Below are positions 27,590 through 38,000 of a DNA stretch of 64,000 nucleotides, piece by piece (the first letter of the stretch is position 1; each line of letters begins with the position of its first letter). The DNA lies in the NCBI RefSeq assembly GCF_013365535.1, contig NZ_CP053590.1:982501-1046500 (forward strand), read 5' to 3'. The notes under the pieces are model-generated. The model saw only the letters and a list, made by a program, of their open reading frames with translations, did no database searches and was not told the DNA's origin. A program made the position numbers and the translations under genes. Origin of the DNA: Aquimarina sp. TRL1 (lineage in GTDB: Bacteria > Bacteroidota > Bacteroidia > Flavobacteriales > Flavobacteriaceae).

Positions 27590-28068
27590 ATCAGATATAA
27601 AGTTAACATGTTAGTATTCCAATATGTTATACATATTACGCCTAGAAACACTGACATATATCCTGCAAGTGGTATCGTATTGTGTTTTGCTCTTTTCTTT
27701 ACTACAAACCATGTTACAACTGAAAAAAGTAAGGAGAACACCAATAGAATTATAAACGTAATTGTTGGAAAACTCACTCCCAGAACGAGAAAAAACAAAA
27801 GATCTCCCAATCCAAATACTTCTTCAAAAAAAGGTCGCTGTATTCTTATCAAATTATATACATATAATGTCCCTATAATAACAATAAGAACTCCCAGGTT
27901 GATCAATACTGCATACAGAAAATTAATATGATTTACATTTTGAAAATGTAAAACACCTAGTAAACCAATCAAAACGAAAAAGACAAAGCCGTAGACTTTT
28001 CTATCTTTAAAATCCTGATAGGCAATTACTCCCAGAACACCTATGATTATTACTTTTATTAGAAACAT
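27586..28068 (-). CDS. Prepilin peptidase (A24 family), catalytic domain only
   Basis: This 160-residue membrane protein has six hydrophobic stretches. The two aspartates of GXGD-type aspartyl peptidases are visible as YQDFKDRKVYGF (Asp in DFKDR) and FGLGDLLFFL (GLGD). It lacks the N-terminal zinc-binding methyltransferase half of classical PilD, so pseudopilins may be cleaved without N-methylation by this enzyme. Its start overlaps gspG by 1 nt and its stop overlaps gspE by 4 nt. It is the likely processing enzyme for the operon's own pseudopilins. Confidence 0.85.
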   Translation of the reverse strand: MFLIKVIIIGVLGVIAYQDFKDRKVYGFVFFVLIGLLGVLHFQNVNHINFLYAVLINLGVLIVIIGTLYVYNLIRIQRPFFEEVFGLGDLLFFLVLGVSFPTITFIILLVFSLLFSVVTWFVVKKRAKHNTIPLAGYMSVFLGVICITYWNTNMLTLYLI

Positions 28069-28478
28069 TAGTCCTTTATTATTTGTTTTGGATTACCTTC
28101 TTCATTGATCTCCCACACATTAAATACGCCGTCCCCATCAAAATCGACTACCGCAGTTGCTCTAGCCTTAAAATTAGATACGGTAGCTTCTAATACTTCA
28201 TAGTTATAATTAGCTGTTCCACCAGAATTTACAGTCTTTGGAGCCTCGTAATTAAGCTCTGTAAAGTCCATAGAATATTTAGAATTAAGGTAACGATATT
28301 GGGCCTGCATATTACTGATTGTTTTCAGCTGTATTTTTGCTTCTTGCGCTTTGGTTTGCGCGATCAAAGGCAAAAAATTAGGCAATGCTATTAACAGCAA
28401 TATTCCTATAATTGCCAGTACCAAAAGCATCTCCTGTAAATTGAAGCCGTTTATTTTAATGAATAAGACTTTTCTCAT
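28068..28478 (-). CDS. gspG: Major pseudopilin (GspG-like)
   Basis: The leader KINGFNLQEMLLVLAI has Gly at -1, Phe at +1 and Glu at +5, followed by a hydrophobic helix (IIGILLLIALPNFLPLI). The C-terminal domain ends VVDFDGDGVFNVWEI, an Asp-rich loop like the calcium site of GspG. It is the first gene of the operon and the only pseudopilin with a canonical Gly at -1. The promoter of the operon should lie just upstream (28479-28700), but I see no clear TAnnTTTG match there. Confidence 0.9.
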   Translation of the reverse strand: MRKVLFIKINGFNLQEMLLVLAIIGILLLIALPNFLPLIAQTKAQEAKIQLKTISNMQAQYRYLNSKYSMDFTELNYEAPKTVNSGGTANYNYEVLEATVSNFKARATAVVDFDGDGVFNVWEINEEGNPKQIIKD

Positions 28479-29091
28479 TTGTTTTTATTAGTATTTTATT
28501 CAATAGTGATAAGAACTTCTAATATTATCTTTTGATATTAAACAAGTCCTGAAATTTCATTTTTGGTTTGTAATGAAGTTGTCGTATACTCGATTGGCAA
28601 TAATATTTGTCTTTACAATTCCTTTTTTACTAAATAAATTTTATTGGATTTTTTTCATTAATCAATGTTGTTATTACATCTAAATTCATGACATAAGGTT
28701 TTAATTTTATAGTAAAAAAAACAGAAATAAAAAGCAGTATCTAGCGGAGTAAATGATATGATAAAAGTTATACTCGTATAATAAATATTGATTACGGTAA
28801 ATGATATTATATTCTTATTTTGCTCGCCTTTAAATTATCTTTTTCTTTATTTAATTAGTTGATAAAAAGTGGATTTTATTTATAAAACATGTACCGTAAA
28901 GTTTGTTTTGAAATGTTCAATGATTTGAAAAAAGCAGATTCAAAACATCCCTATTTTGAACCTGCCTTATTACTCCTTCTACTTAGTTCATTGTCTCCTA
29001 AATATTAATGATTTACATATGGAACTTCTGTAAAACCGGTCATTTCACCTCTAATAGTCAGAAGGCTCTGAAAAAGATCTAATACTTTTTA
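28479..29091. other. Intergenic region between RHS gene and secretion operon
   Basis: These 613 bp contain no gene on either strand. The part near 28950 holds the terminator of the RHS gene, listed separately. The rest (28479-28920) is AT-rich and must include the start of transcription of the secretion operon, but no convincing promoter box was found. There is no immunity-like ORF directly after the RHS gene, which is where one is normally expected. Confidence 0.6.
28926..28965 (-). terminator. Rho-independent terminator after the RHS gene
   Basis: On the minus strand, GCAGGTTCAAAA at 28954-28965 pairs with TTTTGAATCTGC at 28934-28945 (11 of 12 pairs plus one G-T), with an 8-nt loop. A run of six T follows in the direction of the RHS gene. 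The position 127 bp after its stop codon and the orientation separate RHS transcription from the secretion operon. Confidence 0.75.
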
Positions 29092-32000
29092 TTAATACCA
29101 TTTGAAGAATCCTCCTATTTTTGCTCCTGCTCTTTCAAGAAAATTTCTTGGTTTAAATGTTTTACTAACTCCATATGGACCTAGTCCTTGTCTAAATTCG
29201 GCTGTTGTAATGTCAATATGACCTGTTTCATTTAATGAACGATCCAGTGCATTGTTTGAAATATTACCTTGGCTTAAATTATTAAAATCCCTTACGTGTC
29301 CAAAAGGTTTTTGTGTATTAGTACCACTTAAAAAAACATTGGAGAGTCCTCCAGCTTTAGTCGTGTATCCAACATTCTCTGTAAAGCCAACAGCATTGAT
29401 GGTTTTTGATGATTGATCAGCCAAAGATTGACCAAATTCATCCAAAACACTGGTTCCTGTTGAACAATCTGCACTATGGCAAATTCCAAAATTTAGGTTT
29501 ATTTCATCTATTTTTGCTGTTCCGAGATAAGTACCTAACTCCTCCGTAAAAGATTGCTTCTCTATAAACATTCGGGCATTTCCAGTTCTTACTCCTATTT
29601 TTGATGTAACTCCTTTATAGCCGTGAGCCATGATAGTTACATTTCCATCAAACCCAACTTTAGAAAGGTCTGGTAACTCTTCTAAAGTTTTACCGAATAT
29701 ATCCTCATAGGTAACCACAATTCCTGTTTTACTGAGTTCCCTTGCTGGAAGTTCATCTTCAATATGATCTAAAATATACAATGGATTTTTCCCATTCCTA
29801 TCCACAAAATTGACAGGGTTATTATTGGCATAAGTATATGGAGAATAATTTATATGTTTTGGATCCGGTTGTAAAAATATTCTTCTTATCGGATCATATT
29901 GACGTGCCTTAAAATTGTATGTTCCTACTTCATGATCATATTCTTGCCCAGTATATAGATAAGTTCCCAAAGGTTGATTAACATCTTCCTGATATGAATA
30001 TGCAATTTTTCCGTAAGGATTATAAACATACTTCTCTTTTGTTGTATTATCACTTGCATCAATTACATAGCGCAAACTACTTTGGTAATCCCTAATAAAA
30101 TAATAGGTCTTCCCATTATGGATCATTGCGATGGGTGCGTATTCTTCTCCATAAATATATACTTTGCTCCATTCAGTAGGGCTAGATATATCTGCTTGTC
30201 TATTACTATAGGATTCATATAATGGTAGAGATCTTGTCCCCCAAGTATAAGATAGGATCTCTTTTTGTCCTTCTGCACCTGTTTTGACCTTTTGAACTCT
30301 TCGATTATTAGCATCATAAGTAAAAGATATGGCCTCCTGTGTTCCTTGCTGATTTATACTTATAACTTTACGAGTTAACTTATCATATGTTAAGCGAGTA
30401 TTATTACTAAATGGCGTATTCCCAATTTTGGTATATAGTCCTATTGCATTCGCTTCTTCAGAAGCACTCCTTAATTTATTACTCCCTTCTTGGTAATTAT
30501 AATTGACATTCTGACTTACATCTAAAGAATTGGTGTACTCCTGTAAATTTCCGTTAACATCATACGTATAGCTATGATCAGAAATGACACCTGATTGATT
30601 TTTATCTACTTTAGTTAGCTGATATCGATTATCATAAGTATACTTCCATTCGGTTCTTTGCTGTAACTCATTAATTTCTTCTTTCTCTACAACTAAACCT
30701 TTGTAATAATCAGTATTATTTTTTGTATAGTTAAGTTTTTCCTTAAATAATACTTTATTAGCCACCGTAACATTTTGTTCTTTCTGGTTTTCTTGCAAAG
30801 TATATTGTATCCTATTGGCAATAGTTTCATTATTAAAGTTCTTTTGTATCACTTTGCCATTTATACCATATCCATATTTTGCATATATAAACTGATCTGT
30901 AACACTGCCTATTCCATATAATCTGCCATTCAGATCATATGTATATGCTACTTCTGTTCCATTAGGGTAAGTAATGTTCTTAATCTTCCCATTAGAATAG
31001 TATTGGTATTTCACCGAATTTGAATCCCCCTGGTTCACTTGCGTGGTTTTCTCAACAACCTGTCCTCTCGGATTATATGTAAATTTGGTGGTTACAGAAG
31101 TACCATTACTAAGAGACGTTTGTTCGGCAACTCTTCCTTTTGTATTTATATTGGTAGTATTTTGATCTGCTTGATCATAGACCCAAGTTTTTACTGGGGT
31201 AGTTACAATATCACTAAGCCAAACCGGTAAATTGGCTAACAGCACCATTTTTTCTGCATTAAATACTCCTGACACTATGGCTATTCCAGATTCTATTGGT
31301 CTATCTTGAGTATCATACTTAAAATAACGCCAAGAGATATCTGTACCTTGGGCAGAGAAATCTTCTGTTGAAATAAATACAGGAAGCCCCTTCTTATTTT
31401 TAACCGTATAACTTGACCCTTCGTCTATACTATACATTAAACTCTGATCTCCTAACAAATCCAATGTTTCTAAACTATTGGTATATTTTGTTTTATCATT
31501 ATTCTGAAAAGATAAAGGCAATCTAGAAGATATCTTATGACCATTTGTTTTATAACTATAGGTCTGCTCACTCACAGAATTTCCATCTTTAGAAGCAATT
31601 AACCTTCCAAAAGTGTCATGTACTACCGATTTGTCATTATCTCGTTTTCTGGTAGTAGTTGTAGCAAATTTCAACTCATTCGATGTAGAAATTCCTAACT
31701 CAGTCTCCAATTCTCTTCCTATAGCATCTTGGTAAAATGTTCTGGTTTTATTAAGATCTACATCCGTAATTCCAGTATGATGTACAGAAACAACACGCTG
31801 TAGAGCGTCTTTACTATACACTGTTTTATCAAACATTTTATAATGATCTTTGATTTCTGATGTATCATACGTAGAAGTTCCTTCTTTTCTCGTTTTATAA
31901 AATGAAAATAAGTTACCTGTTAGTCTGTTACCATCATAATTTGCAAAATTAGAATCATAAGATAGGCTATATTGCTGTTCACTATAGTTGTCTAACGCAG

Positions 32001-35000
32001 GCTTGGTTTGTAGAATAGGATTACCCCAGCCGTTATATATCGTACCTGAAACAATTTTACCGGTAATTTTGTTATCGTAATCATTATAAAAATATTGATG
32101 TTGTATACTTCTAGCAAGTCCATCCAGATACCTCATAGATAATATGGGTGATCCTCCTGCAAATAACTTACGAACACTACCTGTGACAACAATATCCCCA
32201 GAATCCAATCCGTTTACATTCAACTGTTTGATTAACTCCCCATCTGCATAAACATGTAAAACCTCTCTTATTTTAGTAATTAAAAAGTGCTTCCTTTTAC
32301 CAATCTTTACCTGAGTGCTCTCCCCTGTAAAGATATTATCAATATTTAAAGCTGGACCATCTCGTTCTAATCTTAAAGATTCAGAAGAAACTCCAAAATC
32401 TGACTCAGCGATAAACGAAATTCCGTATCCAAAACCATATTCCTCATTTAATGTGGACTTAGATATAGATATTCCATTAGGCAAATCTCCTTTATAAACA
32501 CTTTTTCCTTGAAAACCAACACGAAGATTATTATTAGGTTTATCTGGATTATATACTCCATCTATTTGTAAACCTCTACCATAAAAATGGTGAGAATACC
32601 CTATTGCTCTACCTTGATCTTCCAATGAAACAAAATGTCGCTGAGCATCATCAAAAAGATGTTTTATAGTATTACCATTATTATTTATCGAAGCACTTAT
32701 CATACCGTTATCATCCCTAACAGTAACAGCTGTTTTTACAGAGACAGGACGTATTAACAAATCGTCTATTAACAAATCTCCTACTCCTTCTATTTGTACT
32801 TCTGAAGCTCCTATCTCAATAAATGCTTCTATGTATTTCCATTCTTGATCAGCCGAAAATGATTTCGTATTAGTGTTGCCAACTTTAAAAAATGTCGGAA
32901 TGTTGGTTTGTCCTGATTTTATCCAGGCTGATAATATATTTCTCTTGTTATTATCCAGGACAACTCCAGGTAATATTCCTTTTTTTCCATTTAATTTAAT
33001 ACTATAATCCCCGGTATGACTCTCTTGATTAAGCTGCCCTCCTAATAGAGATGCTCCTTCTTCAAAACCATAATACTTTACTCCTCCTTCATTTATATCT
33101 TTTATATTGATTCCTTTATAAGTAACCATTGGCTTTTTATGGTTAGGATCTAATACCGTGCTATATGAATTATCTTCGGTATCAGATACTACAATAGGAA
33201 TCCCTGTTTCTGAATCTCTGGACATGATAGTATTGGTCCTAACCCACTTGTGTTGATAAGAACCATACCCTTGTAATTGCTCTGGTAATCCTTGAATATA
33301 ATCTACTGCCACTTTATGTCTCTCAAGTAAACTTGTTAAATGCGCTTTATGCTCTAAAACTTTACTATTCAATAAATTAACATTCAATGAAGAAGTAAGC
33401 TCTGGGAGATTAGCGATAGCAATATTCAATCGCTCTAATGTCTCTAAGTACTCATCATGTATTCTTTTTACCTGAAGAGATGTTACATCATTAACAGCAG
33501 CAGTATGTTTATCAGTATCAAGCGATATTAAACGATAATTTTTTATGGTTTCATGGCTTTTGACCAACAAGGTTTCGATCTGTTCATGAAAATCATGATA
33601 TAAAGCTGTCTCATCATTTAATGCCGTCTCAATAGTTGTTATTTTACCTGTTAGTTCATTACTCTGATCCAACAAATCAGTCACACTAGTACGTTTAGAG
33701 CTAATCTCATTTCTTTTTTGTTGGATATTCTGATATAACTGACGTATTGCAGAACGATATCCAGAAATATCATCTTTTAGAGAAGCGATCTTTTTATTAT
33801 CAGAAATAGCTTTAAACCCTAAACTTAGACCAACTAAGAAACCATTCAAAAATGTATTATAGCTATCAATATTATCTTGAGCCTCCTTAATTTTAGCATA
33901 CTCGCCTTGTATAGAAGTATTAAAACCATCAATATCTGTATATAACCCTTTAATCTCTTCGTGGAGGTTCTTTACAGCATTTTTATCATCTGCAATCCTT
34001 AACTTAAACTCTTCAATATCTCTACTGAGAACGTGCATTTCAGTGTTTAGCCCATGGATTTCACTTTTTAAATCATCTTCTTTTCTTAATATAAGCTCTA
34101 TTGCCTTATGAGCATCGAAATACCCTTTAGAAATAGACGTTATTTTCTCTTCATAAGCAATCTCATCCCGATCTTGTCCTATTAAATCTGCTTCTATTTT
34201 ACTTATTATATCCGCCGAATTCATATAATCATTAATAGGGTATGCTTCACTTGCTTTATAAAAATGTTTCGGTGCAAAAACATTTTTACCTCTAACCATA
34301 AACTGATCATACGTTATAACATCTACATTAGTGACTGTTTCTTGTTGGGTTCCTTTTTTAATTGATTCTAGTGTTATAAAAGGTTTCCCTAATCTGTTTT
34401 GGTTTCTTAAGCTATCGTAATGCTCGTCTGCATAAACATACCTGGTACTATGCACTTCTTGTAAGCCATCGGTAGAAGTTCCTTCTATACTTTTATCTCG
34501 AAGGACTAAATTCCCTGATGAGTTAAATTCATAATTACGATTAGTTTTATAAGCAACTCCATCTATCACCTTGATCTTTTGAACAGGGCGTACTGTATAC
34601 GTTTTCGTTTCTTGCAACGTATTCCCATTTGTGATTTGATGCATCAAATCATGCTCCCAAACCTTATAATAAGTAAAATCTTGAGATACTACTTTTTGAT
34701 CTGTATTATATATCAAAGAGGCATAAGGGTGACCATCTAATACAGTAATACCGCCTTTATTGAAAGACACATTATCTCCATCATAACTGCTCTGGTATGT
34801 TATCAGATCCTGATCGGAAAACGATGCTAATGTATGATTAGCAACATGCCCTGTCGCTTTAGCTTGTTTTCCAAAAGAATTATACCTGTTATAGTAGTAA
34901 TACTCGGTATATCCTCCATCTGTATTATTTAGGGGAATCTCTTCATTAATACCATAATCTATACTGCTCGGAATATCTGTAACCTTACCATAAAGCGCTA

Positions 35001-38000
35001 CTTTAGATACCGAATTATAAGCAACACCTGCTTTATCATACTTGTAATAATGATGACCTAATGTTTCATTACCTTGTTGTATACTAACTCTAGTTACCGG
35101 GTAATCATATAATTCAGTATCAAAAGAATCTCCTGTTACTTTATGTAAGGTCACTTGGGTTGCTTCTTTATATGCAGGGCGTTTGTTTCTACTTCTTTCT
35201 TCTGCTGTAGCTTCTATAACAGGACGAAACTGTTCTAAATATTCATTTTTTTGTATAAATCCATTAGGATTTGCTGGTCCATAACTGACATAAGCACCTG
35301 GACCAACTGTAGAAGATATTGAATCCTGATGAATGATCTTATTTGTAATAGATAATTTTTTTGATTCATAAACTTTTCCATTACGTAAGAGTTTGATATG
35401 ATTTTCTAGTCCAGATGGTGTCTTAAGAGTATAAGGTATAAAATTATCTACAATACTATTAGACCTATTAACCAATCTATTATTCGAATTCAATGTAAAC
35501 TCATCATTTGTTACTTGTAACCAGCTACCACTGGGTTGCCTATGAAACAGCTTCCCGTTTACAGATATATAGTTATTCGCAATAGAGGTACTTTTATGAC
35601 TAGTACCGATAATATCTTTAACTATTTCATTGGCTACAGGCTCCATTAGACCACTTACTGTACCTGCTACGTTTGCAGCATTATTAATGGTTTCCAATGT
35701 TTCCCCTACTTCTGCTACTTCTCCTAGAACTGGGATGGCTAATGAAACGACCTGGACAATAATATTAAGGACCTCTACAGACACATTAATCGCAGAATCG
35801 ATAAACTCTGATGTACCAATTTGCTCTTGTGATGCATTACCAATCTCTCCCCATTCTTCTATATTTGGATCATATTGATAAAATTTAGGAATCTTATACG
35901 CTTTATTTGCCCCCTCTACTATAGCCGTAGATACATCATTGGCAAAACTACCTGTGTAATATGGCGACTCTATCTGATAAGACAGAAAATCCGAACCTGT
36001 ATATCTAAACGCATAATTCTTACCATCTGCAGGTGCCAAAGCATCATTAGAACCAACTATCAAACTATGCGATTTACCTATTTTATTTATCACATCGCCA
36101 ACAATAAAACTTTCTACTCCACTTTGACCAGCAGCCGAATGCAAATGAGTAAGGCTAATATTATCATAATTCTCATCCCATGTAATACCATATGTACTAT
36201 TAATTTTTTTTGTGTCTGGGACAAAACTTCCTATCAAAGTTCCTACTAATGGAATATCAGATACATCAGGAATATTCTCATCTTCATTATTATAGGTTTG
36301 TAAGACTGCAAAGCTATTCCCCATCTTTACATCAATCTTCGCATCTCGACCCATAAAAATTGAAAAACGAGAAAGTTGATCTGTATTAAGGTGAGTATTA
36401 TCTCCGATAAGGGCCGCTTTTTTATTAAGTTGTGTTCCCTTGCTTTTCCAATTCATATTCTCATCATGATATAATAAATTTACATCTGCATTAATTCCCT
36501 GAGAATCTGTAATTACCGCAATGATCATATTGTTTTTTGCATTTATTGCAGAACGATGATCTAACCTTTGCTCTGGCTCCTCTCCATTCGGTCCTAACAA
36601 ACCATCAAGAGCTATTTCTACATTATTCTTACCTGAATTAGAAGTGATACGAGCATTAAAACTTGTCTTTAATGGCTTACTATATGTACTCCATATTTGA
36701 CCATCCCAACTATAGATATATAAAAAATCTGTAACCTCATCTAACAAAGCAACAAAATTATCTCCGGAATCGAAGGTGAAGAATTTACTCATGATATTAA
36801 CCCCTTCCCGGTTCGTTATCCATTCTCCTGGCACTAAATTATTCTTTTGGACGATAGCCACTTGTTGCCCTCCCCAAGAAGATGTTAATGCAAAAAAATG
36901 ATCTTGCAAAGTAACGTGGTATACCTTTCTCGGGTTATCTGAAGCATCTTTATCTCTGAGCTCATATAGCTTTTTTTGTGTATCTAAGAATATTGTCTCA
37001 TTGCTTCCAAAGATCTGATTTTCGATTAGTATTAACTCATCAACTTCTTTCTCTAGACCAGCAGCAATATCTTTAGCTATGTCTTTTAATCCATTAAAAC
37101 TACCTTCAAACCAGTCTTTTATTGCTTTTCCTATTTCACCATGAGAGATATCATCTCCCACTTTATAGAGTGTTTTACCTGTATCTTTTAGAGCATCTTC
37201 AAAACCATTAAGAACACCTGCTGCAACAGGAAAAGTATTCCCGATTGCTTCAAAAACATTGCTTTTTAATTGCTTCAAAAAACCTTTTGTATACTGATCT
37301 TTTGCATAATATCGATCATAAAAATAACCATCAAACTGGCCTATATCCTTTTCAATCCATCGATCTCCAATCCACTGATATACTTTTACATAGCTTTGAC
37401 GAAGAGTTAAATCCTGAGATTCAAAAATTGCAACCACATAATCTGATCCATAGAATAATTCAGGAGCACTCCATTTAGAACTCAATTTAAACTTGCTATT
37501 GTATGGTTCCTTAGGAAATTTGATCTCAATATCTTTGGAGCTTCCTTGAATTTGTTCTTTACCATAATGGTATGCATAACTCACTCCCTCTGACAATGTT
37601 TGTTGCTTGATGGCTCCATATAACGCTCCGTTAGCTGCGTTATATAATTTGGTTTCATTTTTAGTTAACCCGGCATATACTCCATCTATCTCTTTTTCAA
37701 TTCCAAAATAATTAAAAAGCTTAGACGGCTGGTATATATGTCCTTTTGCATCTTTATAGGTAATTGAAGTTAATAATCGTTTTTGTAATTCACTCCCTTT
37801 ATTTAGAAAGTTATGTCCAAAAACAATGCTACGCTGTAATATTCCTTTTCTATTTTTGAGTAAAACCTCAGATAAGTATAAATTTTCATAACGCTCTTGG
37901 TATGCATCTTTATCATTATCCATACTAATGTTATTATTTTCAGTATGAGGATCTTGATACTCAAAAGCTTCCTTTTTATTATATTTTATTTCAATAGATT

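Noticed and set aside
16873..28478. Type IV pilus operon for motility
   Set aside because: There is no PilT retraction ATPase and only one major pseudopilin, with minor pseudopilins and a GspK-like tip. A type II-like secretion role is more likely, though not proven.
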